DNA of 15,292 bases from an uncultured Ventosimonas sp. (GTDB lineage Bacteria > Pseudomonadota > Gammaproteobacteria > Pseudomonadales > Pseudomonadaceae): NCBI GenBank assembly GCA_945283395.1, contig CALYQH010000006.1:1-15292 (forward strand), read 5' to 3'. Numbering within the stretch: the first letter of the stretch is position 1; the number at the start of each line of letters is the position of its first letter. This document shows positions 7,640-15,292 of the stretch, piece by piece. The position numbers were made by a program, and so were the translations under genes. The notes below the pieces were generated by a model. It was not told where the DNA came from. It made no database searches and worked only from the letters and a program-made list of their open reading frames with translations.

Positions 7640-8110
7640 TTAAACTCGAGTTTTATATCTATATAACCATATCCCAGGTAAAGTTAATCCTAAAGAGAGG
7701 GCTCCAACAATAAAAGAGGCACGTAAAAAGTGGGTAACTAAATTTTCCATTAATTCGGCGTTGTATCCAAATTGAGATAATTTAACTAATGCTATCATAG
7801 CGGTATAAGCACTAACGCCTGGAAACATAGGAATAACTGCGGCGACACTAATTACTTTAGGATGGGCTAAAATACGGGTTGAGAACATAATAGAGAGTGT
7901 CCCAATAAACATTGAGGCCAGTAAAGTACTCCATTCAATAATAATACCGTATTGCATTAGCAGTGTTCTTAAACTATGCCCTAATCCTCCTAAAAAAGCA
8001 CAATAACTAAGATATTTAGTGGGCACATTGAAAACCATAGCAAAACCTATAGCTGCTAGGGCAGATAATAAAAAGTCTTGGGCTAGCATTAAAAGATAAT
8101 TTATTACCAT
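7640..8110 (-). CDS. yjjB: ThrE-family exporter small subunit (YjjB)
   Basis: A 156-residue, four- to five-helix membrane protein matching YjjB of E. coli (157 residues as I recall), the short half of a two-gene ThrE-type transporter (DUF3815). Conserved features seen are the helix with FAMVFNVP near the N-terminus, [12 protein letters not shown], and [14 protein letters not shown] in the C-terminal half. I place the start at ATG 8108-8110, although the frame opens further upstream at a TTG. The ATG gives the family length and overlaps the yjjP stop by 7 nt (ATGGTAA), typical of coupled translation. With YjjP it should form one inner-membrane exporter. E. coli YjjPB is reported to export succinate, while ThrE homologues export threonine and serine. 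The substrate here is unknown. Confidence 0.88.
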   Translation of the reverse strand: MVINYLLMLAQDFLLSALAAIGFAMVFNVPTKYLSYCAFLGGLGHSLRTLLMQYGIIIEWSTLLASMFIGTLSIMFSTRILAHPKVISVAAVIPMFPGVSAYTAMIALVKLSQFGYNAELMENLVTHFLRASFIVGALSLGLTLPGIWLYRYKTRV

Positions 8111-8883
8111 CTTTCTATTCCTAATAAAGTCATGGCTAATACAGTCCCAATACAAGTGGCTAAGGCTAGTAAAGAGGCAATTACCCAGCGCGCAATACCT
8201 GTATTTACATGACCTTTGAACATGTCAGCTATAGCATTAATAAGCGGAAAACCAGGTACTAATAATAAAATACAAGAAGCCATTGCGATTGAACCCGTCT
8301 TAATAGGGTATAGCTCGACCACTAAACCGCATAGTAAGGTAGCTGCAAAGGCAGTAATACCTACATTAATCATGGCATGAATTTGCAAAATAGCAAGTCG
8401 TTGCCTAATAAACATGGCAATGGAGCTAACGCCAAAAGTAACAAAAGTAGCAACTAGACTTCCACCAGCAAGCCTGCAAAAACTAGCACATGCGATGCCA
8501 ACCATTAATATAACTAACCAGTTGGGATGTCTAAAGGGAGGAATATTATTAAGTTGTTGTTTAGCTTGTTGCCAAGTAAGTTGCTTCTTTTCTACTGCTA
8601 TTACCAAATGTTGTACCTCAGATATTATGTACATGTTAATACCTCTATCGATACTTTTACGGGTAGTAGTTAAGCAATGATCTTGGAATATAGTAGTGAG
8701 AACTATTGCATTAGAGGAAATGGAACTTTCAACACTAGACATACCTAAGGCTATACCTAGCCTATTAGATAAATGATCTATTAACATGGATTCTGCGCCA
8801 TGTTGTAATAGCAGCAAACCACATTGGATACAAAGGCGAGTAACTTCTCTTTGATAATCAAAGGCCGATATTTCTAATGGCAT
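8104..8883 (-). CDS. yjjP: ThrE-family exporter large subunit (YjjP)
   Basis: A 259-residue membrane protein matching YjjP of E. coli (about 256 residues) with long stretches I recognise: a cytoplasmic N-terminal domain with [16 protein letters not shown] and [15 protein letters not shown], then five or so membrane helices including [20 protein letters not shown] near 210-230. This is the ThrE (PF06738) domain. The start ATG 8883 has only a weak upstream GGA and no strong ribosome binding site. It is the first gene of a two-gene unit with yjjB, which overlaps its end. The 112-nt gap back to mnmC may hold its promoter, but I see no clear boxes. The pair would export an organic acid or amino acid across the inner membrane; if succinate, it would be linked by metabolism to acnB downstream, which is inference. 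Confidence 0.9.
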   Translation of the reverse strand: MPLEISAFDYQREVTRLCIQCGLLLLQHGAESMLIDHLSNRLGIALGMSSVESSISSNAIVLTTIFQDHCLTTTRKSIDRGINMYIISEVQHLVIAVEKKQLTWQQAKQQLNNIPPFRHPNWLVILMVGIACASFCRLAGGSLVATFVTFGVSSIAMFIRQRLAILQIHAMINVGITAFAATLLCGLVVELYPIKTGSIAMASCILLLVPGFPLINAIADMFKGHVNTGIARWVIASLLALATCIGTVLAMTLLGIERW

Positions 8884-8995
8884 AGTTTAATAAAGTCCAC
8901 ATAAATCTAGAAATATCCTATTATAAATCAAATTGGTAGATAATCTATTGATATGTGATGGATACATCCTTAGCTCGAAGGTCATAATGGCTTAG

Positions 8996-11008
8996 TTAGT
9001 GAGTATGATTTCGTCGAAAATATTTTAATTCTCTCATGTAAAATCTGTTAGGGTGACAAGCTTGCATTAAGTCATTTTCAATGGGGAAAGGTTCGTTTTC
9101 AATCCAACTAGCTAACATTTCACCACAAAGCGGTGCAGTGATTAAACCACGTGAACCATGCGCGATATTTAAAAATAAACCAGTTAACCATTGGCAAGGA
9201 TTATTGGGGATTTTTTTAGAATCTTTGATAATGGCTTGATAATCTCTTAGAAATGCTTGTCTATCGGCAATAGGCCCTACCAGCGGTAAATAGTCAGTAG
9301 CAGTACATCGATAAGCAGCCCTGCCATTAATTGTAGAAATATTAAGTTTATCTACACCCAGTCGATTAGCTAAATCTAAAGAAATAGTTTTTAACGTTGC
9401 AATATTTTCAGCATGTTCTGAAGGGCTTAATATTAAATCTGTAGCATGAAAATTGAAATTGGCCCCTAAACAGTGTTTATTATCCCTAGCAGGAGCTATA
9501 TAACCATCACTACAGATAACAGTAGCCAAAGCTTGGCTACTGTTAGTCATGGCTAACTCGGTGACTTGTCCTCTGATTCGCTTGATAGGTAATTGCGCTG
9601 TCATATTAAATTGATCTGTATCGGCAGCAGTAGCTAGTACTACAATATCAGCATTGGCCAATAATTGCTGGTCATTCCATACTTGCCATTGGCCATTGCC
9701 ATGTGCTAATTGCAGAGCCTGTTGTTGGCATTTTACTTGAATGTTAGGATGTTTCACTAATGCTTTACAAAGTTGCCTAGGTTTAACCCAACCCCCTTCT
9801 GGAAAAAATAACCCTGAATGATTAACAGATAAATTTGCTAGTTCATTAGCCTGTTGCTGATTGACTGGATAGAGTAAAGCGGGCGGAAAAGCTTCAGCCA
9901 GTTGTTGTTGTCTAATTAGTTCTTTATGATTAAAGGCTAGTTGAAGCACCCCACAGGCTTGCCAGTCCTCATTGTAAGTAAGCTGCTGTAGTGCCGTTAA
10001 ACGTGTTAATAAGCGCCTAGTATAGCCAAATCCTTCAATTAATAAACGTGATTGTAAGGTATTATGAGCTGATAATTTTAAATAAAGAATGCCTTGTGGA
10101 TTGCCAGAACCTTCTGATGCTATGTCTAAGTGACGCTCTAATAATGTTACTTGCCAGTCTCTAGCAGCTAAACTGGCAGCAGTTGAGCAACCAGCAATAC
10201 CGCCACCTATCACAATTGCTGTTTTATTTGGATAAGTAGCTTTGACTCTTGCGTACCAAGGTGGAGTAGCAGGTCGCTTTAGGTCATAGGGTTGCTCCAT
10301 TTCTTGCCAGTGCCCTAACAGCATTTCTCTTTTGTTAGCAAACCCTGTCGTTTTTTCAATAAAAAAACCAGCAGCTACTAGACCTCTCCTCACCTTTCCG
10401 GCACTAGTAAAGGTGGCTAAGGTTGTTTGATTAGTTGAAAGCCTAGCTAGCTCTTTAAATAATTCAGTAGTCCACATCTGAGGATTTTTAGTAGGGGCAA
10501 AACCATCTAAAAACCAAGCATCTATCTTTCCGTTGAGTTTTTGTAATTGCTCTTTAGCATCACCTATGAGTAAAGTTAAAGTTATTTTTCCATCAGCAAA
10601 TACAAAACGTTGGTATCCTTGATGAATAGCTACATATTGGTTAACTAGCTGTACTGTATATGTTGCTAGTTCTGGCCAGAGTTGCAGGGTAGCTTGTAAA
10701 TCTTCTTTAGTTAAAGGATATTTTTCAACACTAATAAAATGAAGACGTGCCTTAGTAGTTACCTGTGTTGCAAATAATTGCCAAGCACATAAAAAGTTTA
10801 AGCCGCTACCAAAGCCTGTTTCGGCTATGACAAAACAATCATCATCCGTTAATAGCTTAAATCTGTCAGGTAGATAATTATGTTGTAAAAAAACATAACG
10901 GGTTTCCTCTAGACCAAAGGTTTTAGAGAAATATATATCATCGAATTCACAGGAGATAGGTTGTCCATGTTCATCCCACTTAAGTTGGGCATAATGAGTT
11001 GTCATCAT
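8996..11008 (-). CDS. mnmC: Bifunctional tRNA wobble-uridine modification protein MnmC
   Basis: A 670-residue protein, close to E. coli MnmC (668). It carries out the last two steps of 5-methylaminomethyl-2-thiouridine formation at position 34 of certain tRNAs. The C-terminal FAD-dependent oxidase removes the carboxymethyl group, and the N-terminal methyltransferase then adds a methyl from SAM. The methyltransferase has the SAM motif ETGFGSGLN at 63-71 and LDGFAPTKNPQMW at 168-180. The oxidase begins near 262 with the dinucleotide fold AIVIGGGIAG (264-273), Glu291 ending the second strand, and SGNPQGILYLKLS after 302. Two ATG codons stand in a row at 11003-11008, and no good ribosome binding site precedes them. 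It appears to be a single gene, with no close partner upstream. Confidence 0.95.
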   Translation of the reverse strand: MMTTHYAQLKWDEHGQPISCEFDDIYFSKTFGLEETRYVFLQHNYLPDRFKLLTDDDCFVIAETGFGSGLNFLCAWQLFATQVTTKARLHFISVEKYPLTKEDLQATLQLWPELATYTVQLVNQYVAIHQGYQRFVFADGKITLTLLIGDAKEQLQKLNGKIDAWFLDGFAPTKNPQMWTTELFKELARLSTNQTTLATFTSAGKVRRGLVAAGFFIEKTTGFANKREMLLGHWQEMEQPYDLKRPATPPWYARVKATYPNKTAIVIGGGIAGCSTAASLAARDWQVTLLERHLDIASEGSGNPQGILYLKLSAHNTLQSRLLIEGFGYTRRLLTRLTALQQLTYNEDWQACGVLQLAFNHKELIRQQQLAEAFPPALLYPVNQQQANELANLSVNHSGLFFPEGGWVKPRQLCKALVKHPNIQVKCQQQALQLAHGNGQWQVWNDQQLLANADIVVLATAADTDQFNMTAQLPIKRIRGQVTELAMTNSSQALATVICSDGYIAPARDNKHCLGANFNFHATDLILSPSEHAENIATLKTISLDLANRLGVDKLNISTINGRAAYRCTATDYLPLVGPIADRQAFLRDYQAIIKDSKKIPNNPCQWLTGLFLNIAHGSRGLITAPLCGEMLASWIENEPFPIENDLMQACHPNRFYMRELKYFRRNHTH

Positions 11009-11444
11009 AGTAAGTAAAAAATAAACCTAATTATTTAGTAATGCACCTAATTGTACATCTTAGATTAAAAAATAAAATGAATTTAAAATAATTATTTAAG
11101 CCACTAGGCAGTTGTGACTAGGTTAAGCTTAATATAGCAATTAAGTTTTATTACAGAGTTATATAGAGTAACTAGTTAACAAATTCAGTCTTATTAGAAG
11201 AGTGGTAATAATTAATTGGCTAGCATACCGCTATTAGCTGCAGAATTCTTGTTCAATAATTTAATAAAAAAAGATATTAGGATAAGTCAAAAAGTTAAAG
11301 GTTAAGATAGGTTGGTTAAACTTACTATTCTAATAACTGATAATATTTTTTTATAAAAGAAAAAGCCCTCATAATTGTTGTATGAGAGCTTTTATATTTA
11401 CAGCAAATTAAAGACCATTCTGCATGAGAACTATATTACTTAAT
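11009..11444. other. Gap of 436 nt between glnA and mnmC
   Basis: Very AT-rich. Apart from the glnA terminator at 11361-11393, I find no coding frame, tRNA or strong repeat. The promoter of mnmC should be here, but the many A/T hexamers prevent a confident choice. Confidence 0.5.
11361..11393 (-). terminator. Rho-independent terminator of glnA
   Basis: On the minus strand AAAAGCTCTCATA pairs with TATGAGGGCTTTT across a 7-nt loop, giving a 13-bp stem with one U-G wobble, followed by TTCTTTT. The plus strand would have a C-A mismatch at the same place, so it is oriented for glnA, which ends about 50 nt before it. Confidence 0.88.
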
Positions 11445-12848
11445 CTATACGCTATAGTATAGATCATATTCTAAAGGATGAACAAAAGTTCTTACTTTAA
11501 TTTCTTCAGCCGCTTTTAGCTCAATAAAGACATCAATAAACTCATCTGTGAATACGCCACCTTTAGTTAAGAATGCCCGATCTGCATCTAGTGCTTCAAG
11601 GGCTTCTTTTAAGCTACCACATACTTGAGGGATAGCTTTAGTTTCTTCTGGTGGTAAATCGTACAAGTTTTTATCGGCTGCGTCGCCTGGATGAATTTTG
11701 TTTTGAATACCATCTAAACCTGCCATTAATAAGGCTGCAAAAGCTAAGTAGGGATTAGCTGCTGGATCAGGGAAACGAGCTTCAATACGGCGACCTCTAG
11801 GATTGTTGACATAAGGAATGCGAATTGATGCTGAGCGATTACGAGCTGAGTAGGCAAGCATAACAGGTGCTTCAAAGCCAGGTACTAAACGTTTGTAGGA
11901 GTTAGTAGATGGGTTAGTAAAACCATTTAATGCTTTACCATGTTTGATGATTCCACCTATAAAATATAATGCAATTTCAGAAAGACCTGCATAGCCATCA
12001 CCAGCAAAAGTGTTTTTGCCATCTTTGGCAATTGATAAATGAACATGCATTCCTGAACCATTATCACCATAGAGAGGTTTAGGCATGAAGGTAGCTGTTT
12101 TACCATAGATATCAGCAACATTATGGATACAATATTTTAATGTTTGTACTTCATCCGCTTTGGCAACTAAGGTATTGAATTTCACGCCTATTTCATTTTG
12201 ACCTGCTGTAGCAACTTCGTGATGGTGAACTTCAACTTCTAGCCCCATTTCTGTTAGAGCATTGCACATGGCAGTACGTATTTCGTGATCATGGTCAACC
12301 GGTGGAACTGGAAAGTAACCTCCTTTAATCCCTGGGCGATGACCTCTGTTACCATCTTCAAAATCTGTGTCGCTATTCCATGAGCCTTGCTCTGAGTAAA
12401 TTTTGAACATTGAGCCAGAAATATCAGATTTAAACTTAACTTCATCAAAAATAAAAAATTCTGGTTCTGGCCCTACAAAAACAGTATCACCAATTCCAGT
12501 AGATTTTAAGTATTCTTCTGCTCGTCTTGCTATACCCCTAGGGTCACGTTCATAACCTTGCATGGTAGAAGGTTCAATAATATCACAAATTAAAATAAGG
12601 GTAGGATCTGTAGTAAAAGGATCCATGACAGCAGTACTATCATCTGGCATAAGGATCATATCAGAAGCTTCTATACCTTTCCAACCGGCAATAGATGAAC
12701 CATCGAACATTTGACCTGATTCTAGAAAATCTTCATCTACCGAGCTACTGGGTATGGTTACATGTTGTTGTTTTCCTTTAGTATCAGTAAAACGTAAATC
12801 AACCCATTTTACATTGTGTTCTTTTATTAGTTGTATAGCTTTTGACAT
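11445..12848 (-). CDS. glnA: Glutamine synthetase, type I (GSI-beta, adenylylated)
   Basis: A 467-residue enzyme (E. coli GlnA has 469) that makes glutamine from glutamate, ammonia and ATP, as a cytoplasmic dodecamer. Visible family segments are the beta-grasp region with [13 protein letters not shown], the ATP/glutamate-site region with GPEPEFF and [16 protein letters not shown], and [11 protein letters not shown]. Tyr396 in NLYDLPPEE is the adenylylation site controlled by GlnE, so this is the GSI-beta form. I chose ATG 12848, which has GGAG 6 nt upstream; the TTG at 12860 would add four residues and swallow that site. It stands alone, with a terminator after it and a sigma-54 promoter with NtrC sites before it, the classic nitrogen-starvation control of this gene. 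The product appears intact. Confidence 0.98.
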   Translation of the reverse strand: MSKAIQLIKEHNVKWVDLRFTDTKGKQQHVTIPSSSVDEDFLESGQMFDGSSIAGWKGIEASDMILMPDDSTAVMDPFTTDPTLILICDIIEPSTMQGYERDPRGIARRAEEYLKSTGIGDTVFVGPEPEFFIFDEVKFKSDISGSMFKIYSEQGSWNSDTDFEDGNRGHRPGIKGGYFPVPPVDHDHEIRTAMCNALTEMGLEVEVHHHEVATAGQNEIGVKFNTLVAKADEVQTLKYCIHNVADIYGKTATFMPKPLYGDNGSGMHVHLSIAKDGKNTFAGDGYAGLSEIALYFIGGIIKHGKALNGFTNPSTNSYKRLVPGFEAPVMLAYSARNRSASIRIPYVNNPRGRRIEARFPDPAANPYLAFAALLMAGLDGIQNKIHPGDAADKNLYDLPPEETKAIPQVCGSLKEALEALDADRAFLTKGGVFTDEFIDVFIELKAAEEIKVRTFVHPLEYDLYYSV

Positions 12849-12936
12849 GTTAGTCTCCAAAAATTTAGCTAGATAACTCTAGGCAGTTCCAGCAAGTGCT
12901 AAATTAACATTAGTTTTGAAACATTTAAACACTAAA

Positions 12937-12952
12937 AGCAAATTATATGCCA
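12937..12952 (-). promoter_or_regulatory. Sigma-54 promoter of glnA
   Basis: The minus strand reads TGGCATATAATTTGCT. It has GG and GC exactly 10 nt apart, matching the -24/-12 consensus TGGCAC-N5-TTGCW at all but one of the specified positions. Transcription would start near 12926, about 78 nt before the glnA ATG. NtrC-like sites upstream support the call. Confidence 0.85.
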
Positions 12953-13012
12953 TTTTATGCATAGGTGGATTGCTTTTTATTTAAGGCTATTGACCATTAA
13001 CCATTAATATAT

Positions 13013-13029
13013 TGCACCATAATATAACC
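13013..13029 (-). promoter_or_regulatory. Weak NtrC half-site
   Basis: TGCACCA at 13013-13019 matches one NtrC half-site, but the second half is poor. It is 31 nt (three helical turns) from the strong site at 13044-13060, a spacing like that of the paired E. coli glnA enhancer sites. Confidence 0.4.
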
Positions 13030-13043
13030 ATTGAGATAGTTAT

Positions 13044-13060
13044 TGCACTAAAATAGTGCG
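13044..13060 (-). promoter_or_regulatory. NtrC (GlnG) enhancer site
   Basis: TGCACTAAAATAGTGCG is a 17-bp palindrome with one outer mismatch, fitting the NtrC consensus TGCAC-N7-GTGCA. Its centre is about 126 bp upstream of the predicted glnA start site, in the range of the E. coli enhancer (about -108 and -140). Confidence 0.8.
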
Positions 13061-13071
13061 ATAGCTATCTA

Positions 13072-13101
13072 TTAACATAACATTCCAGCCTGTTATGTTA
13101 A
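13072..13101. repeat. 11-bp perfect hairpin upstream of the NtrC site
   Basis: TTAACATAACA and TGTTATGTTAA flank an 8-nt loop (TTCCAGCC). It lies downstream of pabB and just beyond the glnA enhancer. It could act as a terminator for pabB without a T tract, but the stem is very AT-rich. Confidence 0.5.
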
Positions 13102-13438
13102 GTATCTTTTTAACGCAGTAAATAGCTAAGGCTACTAAATTAACTTTTAAAATTAAGTCATCCAATAAACTAAAAGGTTTAGTCAATTGAGGAATAAATA
13201 ATACTTAACTAACAACATTTTATAATTTACTCTTGGTTAGCTAGCCACAGACATTAAGCTAGTTTACTTGATAGTGAAGGTATAAATTATTAGCAAGTAA
13301 TGCAATGATAAAAATAAGTTTGGAATAAGCATTAATAATGGCGAAAGTGTATTTTAGTAAAGCTAGCTAAGCGTTAGTTAAAAAATTTAAGCTAACAACA
13401 ATAATTTTATTTAGTGAGGTTTAGCTATAAAGTGCTAT

Positions 13439-15148
13439 CTATTCAATATGAAAATTAACAAGGCGAGCACCTCGAACACTATTAATAAATATAATTTGTT
13501 CCGCGGCATCTATATCTTCTTTGAACAGAACCTGTTCCGTAAGGTATTTTTTATTAACTAACCATTGCCTTAGCGTACCTGCTAATAAACCACTTGTTAG
13601 CGGGGGGGTTAGCCATTTATGCTGTTTCAAGATAACAATATTGCCATTAACAAACTCGGTTATTTCATCTCTTTCATTGAGAAGTAAATATTCTTTTTCT
13701 AAAGTGACAGTAGGATAAAAATCTCTTGTAGAAGTTTTGTGATAAATAAAAATATTTTGGCTATTCATTTTAATGGGCGACCATGATGCATTTAATGGTT
13801 GTTTTAATGGATTAATATTTGTTAATTGGCATTCACAGTTACCTATTTGGCTAAGCAATAAACGAACCTTATAAATACCTTGAGGATATTGAGCAGCTAG
13901 CTGCATTAATTGTTTTTTTACTACTGAATAATTAAACACAAAGTTAAAATAGTTTGCTGATTGTTGTAGGCGCCTTATATGCAATGGTAATAAAAAATAA
14001 CGACCATCTGCTAGTAGCAGGCTTTCTAACAGCTCTTTAGGTAAAGGTTGGGCAGTAAGTACTTTTGCTTTGGTTAGTATTTCTTGATATTCATTTTTGT
14101 CAGAAGAATCCCAAGTAACACCCCCTCCTACACCATAATAAGCTCGCGCTTGGGCAGTATGTACTTCGATGGTACGTATAGCCACGTTGAAGATCGCCTC
14201 CTGTTGTGGAGTGACAAAACCAATTGTTCCACAATAGGCTCGCCTAGCGGTTTTTTCTAAGTTATTAATAATTTCCATAGCACTTGCTTTAGGTGCCCCT
14301 GTTATAGAACCACACGGAAATAAAGCTTGAAAAATATTTAGAAGGTGCGTATTGGCTTTAGTGCGAGCTTTAATAGTAGAAGTCATCTGAAATAATGTAG
14401 GATATTTTTCTACTGTGAAAAGTTGTGGAACTTGTATGGAGTTTAATCGGGCTATTTTGCTGAGATCATTGCGTAATAAGTCTACTATCATCAAATTTTC
14501 GGCTTGATCTTTAGTTGAGTTAGCTAACAAGCAGGCTTGTTGTTGATCAAGGGTTACATTCTTTCCTCTGGCAATTGTTCCTTTCATAGGCTTAGTGGTA
14601 ATTATGCCTTCTTTCCAATGGAAAAATAGTTCAGGTGAAGCAGATAATAGCTGATATTCGCCCATGTCTAAAAAAGCACAATAATTAGCCTGTTGGGCTT
14701 GGCATATTTTTTTGTATAACGCATAGCTATGAGTAAGATTAATGGAGCTAGTTAATCTGACCGTATAATTAACTTGATAGACATTACCAGCCTTTATCTG
14801 TTGATGAATGGTCTGAATGGCCTGTTTATAATCTTCAAAGGAGGTATCTAGTTGCCAGTAAAGTTGTTCCGTTATAGGTGAAAAGTTTCTGTTATTAACT
14901 ATAGGTGCTTTATATATTCCAAACCACAGCAACGGTGAATTGGTTTCGGGATGAGTTTGTAAGAAATTGACAAAAGCTGGTGCTGCTTCATAAGCTACAT
15001 AACCTGCAATGTAATAGCCTTTTTCAATAGCTTGTTGTAACTCTAAGAAGCAGGATACTACTTCATTAAGTCGGCGGGTTTGAATAATTTTCTGGGGTCG
15101 GCAAAAGCATAAGCTTTTGCCATTAAAGTCAAATTGTAAAAAACTCAC
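13439..15148 (-). CDS. pabB: Aminodeoxychorismate synthase component I fused to aminodeoxychorismate lyase (PabB-PabC)
   Basis: A 569-residue fusion for 4-aminobenzoate (folate) synthesis. Residues about 1-365 are the chorismate-binding PabB part, with PMKGT at 187-191 (catalytic Lys189), DLLRNDLS at 223-230, GSITGAPKASAMEII at 280-294 and YYGVGGGVTWDS at 337-348. It aminates chorismate with ammonia from PabA. Residues about 370-569 are a class IV PLP aminotransferase-fold lyase like PabC, which releases pyruvate. Lys471 in YHKTSTRDFY is the likely PLP lysine, followed by NERDEITEFVNGNI and TPPLTSGLLAGTLR. The start is GTG 15148; an in-frame TGA lies upstream and no ribosome binding site is visible. 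It begins 5 nt after the crc stop, so translational coupling with crc is likely. From memory, Pseudomonas usually keeps PabB and PabC separate. Confidence 0.92.
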   Translation of the reverse strand: MSFLQFDFNGKSLCFCRPQKIIQTRRLNEVVSCFLELQQAIEKGYYIAGYVAYEAAPAFVNFLQTHPETNSPLLWFGIYKAPIVNNRNFSPITEQLYWQLDTSFEDYKQAIQTIHQQIKAGNVYQVNYTVRLTSSINLTHSYALYKKICQAQQANYCAFLDMGEYQLLSASPELFFHWKEGIITTKPMKGTIARGKNVTLDQQQACLLANSTKDQAENLMIVDLLRNDLSKIARLNSIQVPQLFTVEKYPTLFQMTSTIKARTKANTHLLNIFQALFPCGSITGAPKASAMEIINNLEKTARRAYCGTIGFVTPQQEAIFNVAIRTIEVHTAQARAYYGVGGGVTWDSSDKNEYQEILTKAKVLTAQPLPKELLESLLLADGRYFLLPLHIRRLQQSANYFNFVFNYSVVKKQLMQLAAQYPQGIYKVRLLLSQIGNCECQLTNINPLKQPLNASWSPIKMNSQNIFIYHKTSTRDFYPTVTLEKEYLLLNERDEITEFVNGNIVILKQHKWLTPPLTSGLLAGTLRQWLVNKKYLTEQVLFKEDIDAAEQIIFINSVRGARLVNFHIE

Positions 15149-15153
15149 AATGA

Positions 15154-15292
15154 CTATATTTCAAGTGACCAATTATAGTCTATAGTCAATGGCGCATGTT
15201 GAGAAAAACGGGGATGGCGAGGCATACTGAAATCTCTAACAATACGACGTAAGCCAGGAGTCAGAAGTTGATAATCAAAACGCCAACCTAGG
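15154..15292 (-). CDS. crc: Catabolite repression control protein Crc, C-terminal end (partial)
   Basis: The last 45 residues before TAG at 15154-15156; the gene continues beyond the right edge. Segments seen are GWRFDYQLLTPGLRR, then PRFSQHAPLTIDYNW. Crc has an exonuclease III fold but lacks nuclease activity. It helps Hfq hold A-rich sites of target mRNAs and blocks their translation when preferred carbon sources are present. True exonuclease III has SDHAP with a catalytic Asp-His pair; the Gln here instead of Asp, and the near match to the Pseudomonas Crc tail as I recall it, decide the call. The pabB fusion gene follows after 5 nt, an arrangement different from the crc-pyrE neighbourhood of P. 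aeruginosa. Confidence 0.85.
   Translation of the reverse strand, partial: LGWRFDYQLLTPGLRRIVRDFSMPRHPRFSQHAPLTIDYNWSLEI

Larger units (their letters stand above)
12849..13438. other. Regulatory gap of 590 nt between pabB and glnA
   Basis: No coding frame. The half nearest glnA contains the sigma-54 promoter and NtrC sites. Beyond them are the palindrome GATAGCTATC at 13060-13069 and a hairpin at 13072-13101. From about 13105 to 13438 it is AT-rich with only weak short inverted repeats; I see no clear terminator right after pabB. Confidence 0.6.

Noticed and set aside
8111..8155. 15-residue N-terminal extension of yjjB from TTG 8155
   Set aside because: It would overlap yjjP by about 50 nt and exceed the family length. 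ATG 8110 gives 156 residues and a typical 7-nt overlap.
12254..12448. Small frame inside glnA on the same strand
   Set aside because: It is an out-of-frame shadow of glnA without a ribosome binding site.
12849..12860. TTG start of glnA at 12860
   Set aside because: It overlaps the ribosome binding site, and ATG 12848 matches the known GlnA N-terminus.
15154..15292. Exonuclease III (xthA)
   Set aside because: The SDHAP catalytic motif is SQHAP here, and the surrounding residues fit the Crc tail better.

Overview
The window looks like the chromosome of an AT-rich (roughly one-third G+C by eye) gammaproteobacterium of the Pseudomonadales. The best taxonomic marker is the right edge, where the last 45 residues of a Crc-type protein carry SQHAP in place of the SDHAP of exonuclease III. 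Crc is a Pseudomonas/Acinetobacter-type regulator. A low-GC, probably host-associated relative of Pseudomonas (for example Entomomonas-like) would fit, but that genus guess is inference. Two damaged genes would also fit a lineage losing genes.

Left part (261-3406, plus strand): a compact lipid cluster. It encodes a CDP-alcohol phosphatidyltransferase-like membrane protein, a PlsC-type acyltransferase, a CdsA/YnbB-type phosphatidate cytidylyltransferase and an FkbM-type methyltransferase. Together they could acylate lysophosphatidate, activate phosphatidate with CTP, transfer the phosphatidyl group to an alcohol and perhaps methylate the product. The CDP-alcohol enzyme has Asn at two of the four usual Asp positions. 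Next (3596-4389) is a secreted conserved hypothetical gene broken by two frameshifts, one of them in a run of eight T.

Middle (4634-8883, minus strand): acnB (aconitase B) is full length and in frame over 866 codons, except for a TGA at codon 561, before all three iron-sulfur cysteines. It has a good ribosome binding site, a leader with a perfect 16-bp inverted repeat around a tandem 12-nt repeat, and a terminator-like hairpin. Upstream of it lie yjjP and yjjB, the two halves of a ThrE-family exporter, overlapping by 7 nt.

Right part (8996-15292, minus strand): mnmC (bifunctional tRNA wobble-uridine modification enzyme), then glnA (glutamine synthetase, adenylylated type) with its own terminator, a sigma-54 promoter and upstream NtrC sites. 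Then comes a pabB-pabC fusion gene for 4-aminobenzoate synthesis, starting 5 nt after the stop of crc. Of twelve recognisable gene ends, seven use TAA, five TAG and none TGA, which bears on how the internal TGA of acnB is read. I saw no tRNA, rRNA, CRISPR array, insertion sequence or phage gene.
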